Shown here piece by piece: positions 39,540 to 48,075 of a stretch of DNA of 64,000 nt. Numbering within the stretch: position 1 is the stretch's first letter; the number at the start of each line of letters is the position of its first letter. Location of the stretch: assembly GCF_022828475.1 (NCBI RefSeq), contig NZ_CP059557.1, forward strand, positions 1-64,000, given 5' to 3'. The position numbers and the translations under genes are program-made. The DNA comes from Saccharopolyspora gloriosae. GTDB lineage: Bacteria > Actinomycetota > Actinomycetes > Mycobacteriales > Pseudonocardiaceae. Under the pieces are notes generated by a model. The model was not told where the DNA came from. It ran no database searches and was given only the letters and a program-made list of their open reading frames with translations.

Positions 39540-40837
39540 AGGACTCGGGTCAGGTACGGGTTGGCGAACAGGCCGTCGGGGTCGAGTTCCGCCCGCACGG
39601 CGCGGAAATCCTCGAAGCGCGGGTAGCGCTCGCGGAGGTCGTCGGCGGTGAGCCGGTGCATTTTGCCCCAGTGCGGCCGCCCGCCCACTGAGTCCACTAT
39701 GGACCGAAATGCGTCGAACCAGGCGCGGTGCGGCATCCCGGTGAACTGGTGGACCGCGATGTACGCCGATGGGCGCCGGTAAGCGGTGGACAGCCAGATG
39801 TCGTCGGGCGCGGCGACCCGGACCTCCACCGGGAACATCACCGGATCGGCCAACCGCTCGGCGGCCGCCCGGAGTTCCGCGATCACGGCGGGCAGTTCGG
39901 CGCGCGGCACCGCGTACTCGGACTCCGCGAACCGCACCCGCCGCCGGGTGACGAAGACCCGATGCCCCAGGTCGCTGTAGTGCCGGGCGGACCAGGTCGC
40001 CGCGCAGAACCGGTTGAGCGGCCGGACCAGTCCGGGCCGGACCCGGCCGAGGCGGCACAGCGCGCCGAACGCCCGGTTCTCCAGCACCTCGTACTCGAAG
40101 AACTCCCGCACCCGGCTCAGCGGACTCGGTTCCTCCCCGGCGGGCAGCCGGTTGTTGCGCTTCACCAGCGTCCGCGCGCTGTGCGGGAACCAGTAGAACT
40201 CGAAGTGGTCGTTGCCGTCCGCGAGCTCGTCGAAGCGGGCCAGCACGTCGTCCAGCGGCTCCGGGCGTTCGTCGGCCTCCAGGTGGAACTCGGGCACGCA
40301 GCGCAGGGTCACGCGGGTGAGCACGCCGAGCGCGCCGAGGCTCACGCGAGCGGCGGCGAACAGTTCCGCGTCGTGGGTTTCCGAGCAGCGGCGCGTCGTT
40401 CCGTCCGCGAGCAGCAGTTCCAGCTCGGTGACCTGGGTGGCGAGCCCGCCGAGCGCGGCGCCGGTGCCGTGGGTGCCGGTGGAGATCGCGCCTGCCACGG
40501 TCTGCCGGTCGATGTCGCCGAGGTTGGGCAGCGCGAGCCCGAGCTCCGCGAGTTCCCGGTTGAGCCGGTGCAGCGGGGTGCCCGCGCGGACCGTGACGTA
40601 CGGCGGTTCGACGCGTTCGATGCCGGACCAGTGGGCGAGGTCGAGGGCCAGCGCGCCGTCGGCCGGGGCGCCGACGCCGGTGAACGAGTGCCCGCTGCCG
40701 AGCGGTCGCACGGTGCGGCCACCGCGGGTGGCGGCGCGCAGCAGGGTGGCGGCTTCGTGGACGTCGCGGGGCCGGGCGGTGCCTCCGGGGGTGCGGGCGA
40801 CGGTCCCCGCCCAGTTCGTCCAGCCTGGTCGAGGCAT
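39533..40837 (-). CDS. FAD-linked sugar-lactone oxidase (D-arabinono-1,4-lactone oxidase type)
   Basis: The 434-aa flavoprotein has a PP-loop FAD-binding domain (RTVRPLGSGHSFTG, GSGH at 47-50; TVAGAISTGTHGTG near 112) and a C-terminal ALO domain with HWGKMHRL near 395 and a final LDPDGLFANPYL. Such oxidases act on aldono-lactones or alditols with O2. ATG 40837 has AGGAGG nine bases upstream. It is divergent from the PLP enzyme across a spacer containing a perfect operator palindrome, which suggests shared control. Confidence 0.9.
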   Translation of the reverse strand: MPRPGWTNWAGTVARTPGGTARPRDVHEAATLLRAATRGGRTVRPLGSGHSFTGVGAPADGALALDLAHWSGIERVEPPYVTVRAGTPLHRLNRELAELGLALPNLGDIDRQTVAGAISTGTHGTGAALGGLATQVTELELLLADGTTRRCSETHDAELFAAARVSLGALGVLTRVTLRCVPEFHLEADERPEPLDDVLARFDELADGNDHFEFYWFPHSARTLVKRNNRLPAGEEPSPLSRVREFFEYEVLENRAFGALCRLGRVRPGLVRPLNRFCAATWSARHYSDLGHRVFVTRRRVRFAESEYAVPRAELPAVIAELRAAAERLADPVMFPVEVRVAAPDDIWLSTAYRRPSAYIAVHQFTGMPHRAWFDAFRSIVDSVGGRPHWGKMHRLTADDLRERYPRFEDFRAVRAELDPDGLFANPYLTRVLG

Positions 40838-40946
40838 GATCACAGACCTCCTGTGGCGCGGCTCGCCGAGGTGGCCGGGCCGAGTGCGCGGGATCGTCGC
40901 TCGGTGGTGGCCGGGCGTTCCGGTTCGGGATCGGTGCGCAAGAAAG

Positions 40947-40967
40947 TATGTGAATGAGATTCACATA
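40947..40967. promoter_or_regulatory. Perfect 21-bp operator palindrome
   Basis: TATGTGAAT (40947-40955), spacer GAG, ATTCACATA (40959-40967). The arms are exact. It lies in the 158-bp divergent spacer between the flavoprotein and PLP genes and is AT-rich against a GC-rich background, typical of TetR-family operators. The TetR gene just downstream is the obvious candidate. Confidence 0.8.
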
Positions 40968-40995
40968 ACAACCCCGATCCGCCTACCGTGGACGA

Positions 40996-42243
40996 GTGCC
41001 CCACACTTCCGACGCGTCCTCTTCCGGCGACTTGCCGCCCGACTCCGAGACGGCCGAACGGGACCGGCTGGACCGGGCGACCCGCGACCTCGATCCGCCG
41101 TTCGCGGTGGTCGACCTCGCGGCGTTCCGGCACAACGTCGACGACCTGCGACGACGCGCGGCGGGCACGCCGATCCGGGTGGCGTCCAAGTCCGTGCGCT
41201 GCCGGGATCTGCTCAGCCGCACGCTGGACACGCCGGGCTTCGCGGGCCTGATGGCCTACAGCCTGCCGGAGGCGCTGTGGCTGCACCGGGAAGGCATGTC
41301 CGACGACATCCTCGTCGCCTACCCGACGATCGACCGGCACGGCCTGCGCGAACTCGCCGCCGACCCGGCCGCGGCCGCCGCCGTCACGATCCTGGTCGAC
41401 TCGGTGGCGCACCTCGACCACATCGACGCCGTCCTCGGCCCGAACCGCGAGCCGCTGCGGGTCTGCCTGGAAGTGGACGCGGCCTGGCATCCGCTGCCGG
41501 GCGGCCTCGCGCACGTCGGGCCGCGCCGCTCACCCGTGCACACTCCGGGCCAGGCCCGTCGGTTCGCCGAGCGGATCGTGCGGCGCGACGGGTTCCGGCT
41601 GGTCGGGATCATGGCCTACGAAGGGCAGATCGCGGGCCTCGGCGACGCCCCGCCCGGGAAGCCGCTGCTGGCGGCGGTGCTGCGCTGGATGCAACGCCGA
41701 TCGGCGGCCGAACTGGCCGAACGCCGCGCGGAGGCGGTCGCGGCGGTGCGCGCGGTGGCGCCGCTGGAGTTCGTCAACGGCGGCGGCACCGGCAGCATCG
41801 AGACCACCCGAGCCGAGGGCAGCGTCACCGAGATCGCCGCGGGCTCCGGACTCATCGGCCCCACCTTGTTCGACGCCTATCGCGCGTTCCGGCCGCGGCC
41901 CGCCGTGCTCTACGCGCTGCCGGTGGTGCGCCGTTCCGGCGGTTCGTTCGCGACGCTGTTCAGCGGCGGCTACATCGCCTCCGGCCCGACCGGGCCGAGC
42001 CGGGCACCGGGCGTGCACCTGCCGCGCGGGCTGCGGTTGACCGCGGCCGAAGGCGCCGGTGAGGTGCAGACGCCGGTTTCCGGGGCGGCCGCGCGGAGCC
42101 TGCGGCTCGGCGACCGGGTGTGGCTGCGGCACGCCAAGGCGGGTGAGCTCGCCGAGCGGTTCAGCCACTACCACCTGGTCGAGGGCGATCGGGTGGTCGC
42201 CACGGTGCCCACCTACCGGGGCGAGGGCATGTCGTTCGGTTGA
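40996..42243 (+). CDS. PLP fold-type III enzyme (alanine racemase-like amino acid deaminase/aldolase)
   Basis: The 415-aa protein belongs to the alanine-racemase-like N-terminal fold: the PLP lysine is K65 in IRVASKSVRCR, with GLMAYSLPEALWL, EVDAAWHPLPGG, VGIMAYEGQI and NGGGTGSIE following. The C-terminal part matches D-threonine aldolase/D-serine dehydratase relatives (GDRVWLRHAKAGELAERFSHYHLVEG). The reaction is likely deamination or aldol cleavage of an amino acid; substrate unknown. GTG start. Its 3' end overlaps the convergent TetR gene by 31 bases. Confidence 0.88.
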   Translation: MPHTSDASSSGDLPPDSETAERDRLDRATRDLDPPFAVVDLAAFRHNVDDLRRRAAGTPIRVASKSVRCRDLLSRTLDTPGFAGLMAYSLPEALWLHREGMSDDILVAYPTIDRHGLRELAADPAAAAAVTILVDSVAHLDHIDAVLGPNREPLRVCLEVDAAWHPLPGGLAHVGPRRSPVHTPGQARRFAERIVRRDGFRLVGIMAYEGQIAGLGDAPPGKPLLAAVLRWMQRRSAAELAERRAEAVAAVRAVAPLEFVNGGGTGSIETTRAEGSVTEIAAGSGLIGPTLFDAYRAFRPRPAVLYALPVVRRSGGSFATLFSGGYIASGPTGPSRAPGVHLPRGLRLTAAEGAGEVQTPVSGAAARSLRLGDRVWLRHAKAGELAERFSHYHLVEGDRVVATVPTYRGEGMSFG

Positions 42244-42860
42244 TCGTCGGGCAGCCGGTTGGCCAGGTAGCCGCGCACGAGTTCCTTGGCCTCCGCGACG
42301 AGCTCGGCGTCCCCGGAAGGATCGCGCCGAAACGCCAGGTTGAGCACCGCGTCGGCGGCTTCGACGGCCACCGACAGCGGCAGCAGCAGCTGCTCGTCGT
42401 CCAAGGTGAACCGTTCGCCGAGCAGCGCGATGAGCTTGTCGGCGATCACCGCGTTGTTGTCCTTGCTCTCGTCGAGCAGCCGCAGGTCCACCACGTCACC
42501 GAAGTGCAGCCTGCTGAACGCGGGCACGTCGCGGTGCATGGTGATGTAGACGTCGATCACGGTGTCCACCGCGTCCCACCAGTTCGCGAGGTCGCTGGTG
42601 GCGAAGCGTTCGCCGATGACGTCCACGAATCGGCTCAGGTTGCGCCGGGTGAGTTCCTGCACGACGGCCCGCTTGTCCGGGAAGAACTGGTAGAGCGAGC
42701 CGACGGCGACGCCGGCGCGTTCGGCGATCAGGGTGGTGGTGACCCCTTCGTAGCCGAGCTCGTCGATGAGCTGGGCGCAGGATTCCAGCATCTTCTCCAC
42801 GCGCTGGGTGCTGCGCTGCTGGACCGGTCTGCGGCGGAGGGGGGCGACTTCGGCGGGCAA
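42213..42860 (-). CDS. TetR family transcriptional regulator
   Basis: The 215-aa regulator has an N-terminal TetR HTH (VTTTLIAERAGVAVGSLYQFFPDKRAVVQEL) and a helical ligand domain. I chose TTG 42860, since AAGGAG lies five bases upstream; ATG 42890 has no ribosome site. The frame stays open far upstream without protein signal. It likely controls the divergent flavoprotein/PLP pair through the 21-bp palindrome, and perhaps the 1066-aa gene. Confidence 0.88.
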   Translation of the reverse strand: MPAEVAPLRRRPVQQRSTQRVEKMLESCAQLIDELGYEGVTTTLIAERAGVAVGSLYQFFPDKRAVVQELTRRNLSRFVDVIGERFATSDLANWWDAVDTVIDVYITMHRDVPAFSRLHFGDVVDLRLLDESKDNNAVIADKLIALLGERFTLDDEQLLLPLSVAVEAADAVLNLAFRRDPSGDAELVAEAKELVRGYLANRLPDDQPNDMPSPR

Positions 42861-43559
42861 GGCGACTCCTTGATCACTTGTGCGGACCATCGCGGGCGGA
42901 GCGTCCGGCGGTGGTGCTCCACCGTGGACGGTCCCGAGCTTCCGAGACGGCCTCGCCGCGAGATCATCCCAGGCGATTGCGTCCGAGATCATCTCAATCA
43001 TCGAGATCATTTTCGTCGTTCGCCGGTTCGTCGACGCGGGTCGGCCGCGCGGGAACCGGTACTTGCGACCCGAGCTCCGGGGTCGTCGTGCCGGATCGGG
43101 ATGACGCGGGACGACGGTACGGCGCACTCGGTCGATCCGCTCCAGTGTGCCGCTCGCGACTTCACTGCAGGCAGCGGACATGCCGTGCTCGAGGTCCATC
43201 GAAGGAGTGCCGTTGCGCGGGGACGTCTCACTCGGTGGAAGGAGTGGCTTGCGCATTCAACTTACCCCCATAGTGTGCCAAGTCACTGGGACCGGGTCAG
43301 AGTTACTCCAATGCGTATGCATTCGGTCACGTTGCCGACGCACATAGTCACTATCTAGCGTGAGGCGAATCGACCCGAGCTGTGACGGAAAGGTGATCGT
43401 GAGCTACTGCGGCGTCGCGCCTCGTTCTCCCCGGATCCGAACTCCCCGCGACTTCGCGCCGGGGCATGCCGCCGGACGGATCCGGCTCGTGCCCGCCCGT
43501 CCCGTCCCCGCCAGACTTCCGGCCGCGCCCGCCCGCCCCGCTCCGCCCGGCATCGGCGA
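42861..43559. promoter_or_regulatory. Long divergent control region between TetR and the HAD/isocyanide-synthase-like gene
   Basis: About 700 bases without a convincing gene. It contains three GAGATCAT words (42960, 42985, 43003), a lower-GC stretch at 43270-43360 and a small palindrome AATGC-GTAT-GCATT at 43310-43323, all candidate operator parts. Open frames here are Arg/Pro-rich and not convincing. Confidence 0.4.
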
Positions 43560-46500
43560 GTGCCAGGTTCCGGCACCTCGCTCGACCGCCCGGTGACCGC
43601 GCGCACGCCGGTCTCCCGGCCGGCATCGATCGCCTTCGGCCACGCGCCACCGGATCCGACCTGGACGGATCGGCCCGCCGAGGACCTGTGGGCTCCGCTG
43701 TCGGCTCCGGCGGCGGACCGCTTGCTGCGCGACGGCGGGTACGACCTGCGCGTGCGGTGGCGGGACGGAACGTTGCGGCTGGTCGGCGAAGGCGCGGGCA
43801 GCGGATTGCCGCTGGGCGCCGAACCTTCCTGGGCCGAGCTGTACCGCCTGCTGGTCCGGTTGCGGCGAAGGCGACGACGCTACGACCCCGGATGGCTGGC
43901 GCGGCTGACCGCCACCCTCGGCGGCCCGGCCGGGATGCGCACCGAGAGGGGCGACGACTCGTTGCAGCGGACCGTGCTGGACGACCCGTTGCTGCGGATG
44001 CACTGCGCCACGCTGGTTCCCGAGTCGGCCAGGTGCGCGCCGGACGGGCCGGTCGCCGCCGGATCCGGCGCGCTGCCCGCGCCGCCGCACCCGGAGCATC
44101 CCGGCGGCACCATCGCGGTGCGCCCGGACGCGTTGCTGGCGCCCGGGCCGGACGGTGCGCCCGGGCTGCTGCGGCTGGTCATCGACAACCGATTCGGGCG
44201 CCGGGAGCACGAACTCCGGTTCTTCGTGGAGCATTTCGTGCGGCCACCGGTGCGGGCGTTGCGGCACGCGCTGGAAGTGCGGCGCACCGCGTTGTTCGCC
44301 TTGGACGGTTCGGCGCCGGACGCGATCGCCTTCGAGTTGTCCACCGAACTGGAGGCGACCGGCAGGGTGATCACCGCCGCGGCCGTCGCAGGCCCCGACG
44401 AGCACGCCGCCCGCAACTCCGCCCGCACGCTGCTCGCGGTGCTGGCCGACCTCGCGAACGGTTTTCGCCGGATCGGCTACGCCCTGCCACGCGGTGAAAC
44501 GGTGCGCGCCGCGATCGACCAGGTGCTCACCGAGGAACTGCGCCACCTCGACCGGGCCACCGCCCGGCTGCTCGCCCGCACCGAGCTCCGGCCGTTCGTG
44601 CACCACGTCGACGCGGACCAGCACACGATCCTGCGGCACGTGCTCGACACCGTCCAGGAGCGGACCCGGCGCCGCCGTTGGGACCGCGGACTGCCGCAGC
44701 CGGCCGTGGTCATCGACCTCGACCTGTGCGGAATCGTCCCGCTGCGCCGAACCGTCGAAGCGACCCGCGCCGTCGCCGGACCCAGACCCGGTGCGCCGAA
44801 CGGCATCCCGGAGCTCGCCGATCCGGAGTCGTTGCCGGTGCTGCCGACCTACGCCGAATCGACCTGGCACACGTTCCTCGAACTCAGCGGCCTGCACGAG
44901 AAGTACCCGGAGGTGGACTGGCGGGCGGCGCACGCCGAGTTCTTCCAGGCCTTCGCCCGGCCCTGGAACCGGTTGCGCACCGACGAGGTCAACGCCGGGC
45001 TCGCCCGGTTCGTGTGGGACGTGCGCGACGCGGGCGGGCAGGTCGTGTTCTGCACCGGCAGGCGGGAACGGGTCCGCGAGCACACGGCGGCCGTGCTCGA
45101 AGCGGCCGGAGTTCCCGACGCGCCGCTGCTGTGCATGCCCGATGACCGGACCCGGCCCATCGCGGAGCTGAAAGTGGCGCGGCTGCGGGAATTCGGCGAG
45201 CTCGACGTGATCGCCGTGTTCGACGACATGCACGCCAACCGGATCGCGATCACCAAGGAGTACCCGGCCGCGTTGGCGATCGCGGTGGAAGTTCCGGGGC
45301 TCGTGGTGGAACGGCGGCCGGGACAGCCGGTGCCGGATCGGGCTCCGGCGATCGCCACCTTCGAGACCGAGCCGCGGCCGCGCTCCGGCGGCTCCGGGCC
45401 GGGGCTGCTCTCGCACGCGCATTCCTTGGAGGAACTGCAGATCGGCGCGTTGCGCGCGAACCGATCGGCGCGGCGCTGGGGGGTGCATCTGAGCCGGGAC
45501 GAGGCGCTGGATCTCGCGCGCACCGTGCTCGCCGACGCCGACCGGGCCGCGGACCGGTTGGCCCGCACCGCGCGCGACCGGTTCGGGCTCACCGAAGCGG
45601 TGTCCGCGGCCGATCGCGTCGAGCGGGTGGTGCATGCGCTGCACCACGTGCTCAGCCGCAAGCAGTTCCTCAAGGGCGCCCGGTCGAACTACCAGGTCGA
45701 GCACCTGCGCCACGACGTTGAACCGTTCCTGCGCGCGGATCGGCCGATCGACGTGGTGCTGCTCGGGTTCCCGATCAAGCAGTGCTTGAACGGGCTGAAG
45801 GCGTCCGGGCCGCTGCCGGACCTCGCCGAGTTCGGCGGCCTGGTGCGGTTGCGCGAGATGCAGCGCGCGGCGGCCGCCGTGCACCCGCCGGGACTGCGGT
45901 TCCGGATTCTCACCGATGGCAGGCATTTCCGGCCCCGGCCGCTGTCGATCACCGGGACCTACAGCTCGATCCTGCGCGAGTACGCCGACCTCGCCGGGCT
46001 CGGTGACACCGCCGTCATCGAGGAGGTGGACGCCGTGGCCGCTCGGCGGCTGGACGTGGACCTGCCCGCCGAGCGGGCCGATCGGGCCGCGCGGCACCGG
46101 CGGTTGCTCACCGAGGCGTTGCGCGGACTGGACATCGCCGAGCAGCCGCTGCGCACGCTCGACCAGGTGGAGCAGCGGGCGGTGGGAGCCGACCCGGCGG
46201 TGGCTCCTTCGGTGGAGATGTTCCGCGAAATGCTGATGTCGGTGGTGTATTCGGTTCCGCTGTCGGTGCCCGCCGGGTTCGAGCGGGTCACTTGGGCGCG
46301 AGCGGTGTTCGCGGACGTCTACGACCTCGACGGGGCAGCGGTGCCGCCGATGCTGCGGCGGTCGCGGGTGGAGGTGCTGCGCCGCGCGTGGCACACCGTG
46401 GTGCGCTACCTGGCGACGATGCGGGTGGACGAGGAACTCGGCTACGAGGAGCTGCTGTTCCCGAACCGGGTGCGGCTCACCGTCAGCGCGGCCCGGCCCG

Positions 46501-46760
46501 GCCGCTGCGGGTTCACCTACCTCGGCGGGTCCGGTCTGCTGCCGTGGCAGGGCACCGGAGCACTGGACCGGCGCGGCCACCTCGGCGCCGACTACGCGAT
46601 CTCCTTGCAGGACAGGGGATTCGTCCCGGTCTACACCCCCCTGATCGGCCCACGCCAACCGTGGTTCGCGGTACCGGCCGAACACACCCGCCTGAGCGCC
46701 AACGGCGGCATGCACCTGGACCCGGACTTCACCACCACAGCCCGCCTACGCCGCAAGTGA
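43560..46760 (+). CDS. Large multidomain protein: HAD phosphatase fused to DIT1/PvcA-like isocyanide synthase domain
   Basis: The 1066-aa protein has three parts. Residues 1-380 are not recognised. Residues about 383-600 look like a complete HAD phosphatase: DLDLC (D386, D388), VFCTGRRE (T499), a lysine in AELKVARLRE and VFDDMHAN (D555, D556). Residues about 640-1066 resemble the DIT1/PvcA isocyanide (isonitrile) synthase family: GFPIK (736-740), GPLPDLAEFGGLVRLREM, PPGLRFRILTDGRHF (D786) and a C-terminal VRLTVSAARPGR...LLPWQG. The C-terminal Trp is followed by Gln where I recall His in the family. GTG 43560 or GTG 43593 could be the start; neither has a clear ribosome site. Confidence 0.72.
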   Translation: MPGSGTSLDRPVTARTPVSRPASIAFGHAPPDPTWTDRPAEDLWAPLSAPAADRLLRDGGYDLRVRWRDGTLRLVGEGAGSGLPLGAEPSWAELYRLLVRLRRRRRRYDPGWLARLTATLGGPAGMRTERGDDSLQRTVLDDPLLRMHCATLVPESARCAPDGPVAAGSGALPAPPHPEHPGGTIAVRPDALLAPGPDGAPGLLRLVIDNRFGRREHELRFFVEHFVRPPVRALRHALEVRRTALFALDGSAPDAIAFELSTELEATGRVITAAAVAGPDEHAARNSARTLLAVLADLANGFRRIGYALPRGETVRAAIDQVLTEELRHLDRATARLLARTELRPFVHHVDADQHTILRHVLDTVQERTRRRRWDRGLPQPAVVIDLDLCGIVPLRRTVEATRAVAGPRPGAPNGIPELADPESLPVLPTYAESTWHTFLELSGLHEKYPEVDWRAAHAEFFQAFARPWNRLRTDEVNAGLARFVWDVRDAGGQVVFCTGRRERVREHTAAVLEAAGVPDAPLLCMPDDRTRPIAELKVARLREFGELDVIAVFDDMHANRIAITKEYPAALAIAVEVPGLVVERRPGQPVPDRAPAIATFETEPRPRSGGSGPGLLSHAHSLEELQIGALRANRSARRWGVHLSRDEALDLARTVLADADRAADRLARTARDRFGLTEAVSAADRVERVVHALHHVLSRKQFLKGARSNYQVEHLRHDVEPFLRADRPIDVVLLGFPIKQCLNGLKASGPLPDLAEFGGLVRLREMQRAAAAVHPPGLRFRILTDGRHFRPRPLSITGTYSSILREYADLAGLGDTAVIEEVDAVAARRLDVDLPAERADRAARHRRLLTEALRGLDIAEQPLRTLDQVEQRAVGADPAVAPSVEMFREMLMSVVYSVPLSVPAGFERVTWARAVFADVYDLDGAAVPPMLRRSRVEVLRRAWHTVVRYLATMRVDEELGYEELLFPNRVRLTVSAARPGRCGFTYLGGSGLLPWQGTGALDRRGHLGADYAISLQDRGFVPVYTPLIGPRQPWFAVPAEHTRLSANGGMHLDPDFTTTARLRRK

Positions 46761-46810
46761 CCAGCCAACGCCGAAGTTAACGAGAAGGACGGGCAAAGCC
46801 CCGCCCACCC

Positions 46811-46910
46811 GAACCAAATGCCGTACTTCGCAACGAAGCCATGCCTACCGGCCGAAGGCCGTGCTTTGCGGCGTAGCCGTGCCCGTATGTGCGAAGCACA
46901 TAGCCCACGT
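46811..46910. repeat. Degenerate tandem units of about 46 bp
   Basis: CCGTACTTCGCAACGAAGCC (from 46813) is echoed by CCGTGCTTTGCGGCGTAGCC (from 46859), each followed by a TGCC word, then GTGCGAAGCACATAGCC. The block is in the noncoding stretch after the 1066-aa gene and could form small hairpins. Confidence 0.6.
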
Positions 46911-46920
46911 CAAAAAGCCG

Positions 46921-47019
46921 ACCACCGGCGGGTTCTCAGTGGCTTCCTCGCGAGGACAGCTTTTTCCCTCGTGGCGGAGCCACTCGGGAAAAAGATCCCG
47001 CAGCGAGGAAGCCACTGAG
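46921..47019 (+). repeat. Dispersed 40-bp repeat, copy 2, within a nested cruciform
   Basis: 46921-46960 matches 20775-20814 (reverse strand) at 38 of 40 bases. Here it starts an 85-bp nested palindrome: 17-bp outer arms at 46935-46951 and 47003-47019, 9-bp inner arms CTTTTTCCC / GGGAAAAAG (46960-46968, 46986-46994) and an innermost GTGGC/GCCAC. No gene is supported. Confidence 0.85.
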
Positions 47020-47070
47020 GTTCCGCTACCCGACCAGCAAAGAAAAACGAGCCGTGGCAACAAGAAAGGC

Positions 47071-47102
47071 CCCGGTGCTCATCCGGGGAAATGAGCACCG
47101 GG
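47071..47102. terminator. Strong hairpin
   Basis: CCCGGTGCTCAT (47071-47082) and ATGAGCACCGGG (47091-47102) form a perfect 12-bp stem with an 8-base loop. It may end transcripts from either side. Confidence 0.6.
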
Positions 47103-47438
47103 ACCTCTCGTCCACCCCGACCCCCCTTCGGGGAAAAGGGGATCGGAGTCGTTGGAATCCGCGGACCGGTACCGGTCGGGGGAGGGGAGTTCTACAGCAC
47201 CGGCCCGCGGAAGACTTCGTGCGGCGACCGTCTCCGGAACCCGGCGACCTCGTCGCCCGCGGAACTCGGCGATCGCATCGCCCGCACGTCCACTGTGGAA
47301 TTGGAAGTTCGTGGTGGCCGGCGACCACTGCCGTGGTCGGGGGTGCACGGCGATGGTTCGCCGGCCACCGGGGCGGTGCTCGATCCGTCCGGTTCGGGGA
47401 GGGAGTGATGCTGACCCGGACGGTTCGAGACCGCCGGC
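47103..47438. other. Spacer, no supported gene
   Basis: Both strands have open frames in this 336-base stretch, but none has a recognisable motif, a good start signal or a known family. I see nothing else in it. Confidence 0.4.
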
Positions 47439-47777
47439 TTACGGCACCGGCGCGGCCGGGCGCAGCTCGTGCGCCGGGCGCTGGTGCCGTGCGGGACGGG
47501 GCGCGAGGGCGCCGGCGACCAAATGCTCATAAGCCGAGCGCCACACGGAGCACGGTGCGCTCCGGGGCCGCCATCGGGAAGAGCATTCGATGCAGTTGCC
47601 CTTGTCGTCGGTGTCGTGCGCGGCCAGCAGCGTTCGCCATCCCTCGGTAAGCCGGGGAAGTTCGGAACGCGCCACGGACAGCAGGGAAGGGGCGTCCGCG
47701 CGGTTCGCCAGCTCGCTCAACACGTCGAGCCGCTCCCACACCGCGTTGCGCAGCACCTGACCCAAGATCTCGTCCAC
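47439..47777 (-). CDS. Small Cys/His-rich hypothetical protein
   Basis: The 112-aa protein begins MDEILGQVLRNAVWERLDVL and has HDTDDKGNCIECSSRWRPRSAPCSVW, with one His and three Cys spaced like a zinc site. GTG start with GGTGAGG five bases upstream, inside the end of the preceding gene, so the two form an operon. Proteins of this type occur next to XRE regulators in related actinobacteria (from memory). Function unknown. Confidence 0.75.
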   Translation of the reverse strand: MDEILGQVLRNAVWERLDVLSELANRADAPSLLSVARSELPRLTEGWRTLLAAHDTDDKGNCIECSSRWRPRSAPCSVWRSAYEHLVAGALAPRPARHQRPAHELRPAAPVP

Positions 47778-47790
47778 CGCAACCTCACCG

Positions 47791-48075
47791 TCACTTTCTC
47801 GCCTGCTCAGCGGCCTGCCGTAATGCGTTGCTCAACTCGCCGACTCCATCGGTCGACAGCACCACGGTGCGGCCGGGCGGTCCGACGAGAACCACCCTGT
47901 CCCGGTTGACCAGCACGGTGAGGTAGCGGCGGACGTGCTGCACATCGCGGCACAGTGCCCGCCACCAACGGCGCCGGCCTGCGGATTCCGGCTGCGGGCC
48001 GACCTGGTCGGGCACCGCCGCTTGCGCGGTGACCTCCACGCCGGTCCGGGGTCCGGACTCCTTCATGCCGTCCAT
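47791..48075 (-). CDS. Small hypothetical protein, partner of the XRE locus
   Basis: The 94-aa product has a basic centre (RRRWWRALCRDVQHVRRYL) and a short beta-rich end (VNRDRVVLVGPPGRTVVLSTDGVGELSNALRQAAEQ). No family name is recognised. ATG 48075 is used; a second ATG at 48066 is possible. It is divergent from the XRE regulator and 13 bases upstream of the Cys/His-rich gene. Confidence 0.7.
   Translation of the reverse strand: MDGMKESGPRTGVEVTAQAAVPDQVGPQPESAGRRRWWRALCRDVQHVRRYLTVLVNRDRVVLVGPPGRTVVLSTDGVGELSNALRQAAEQARK

Noticed and set aside
43404-46715. Very long open frame on the minus strand opposite the 1066-aa gene (over 1100 codons)
   Set aside because: It is His/Arg/Gly/Pro-rich with no domain, and is the usual antisense shadow of a high-GC3 gene; the plus strand has clear HAD and DIT1-like motifs.
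47079-47438. Possible small gene before the Cys/His-rich protein
   Set aside because: Frames exist on both strands but without motif, start signal or plausible composition.
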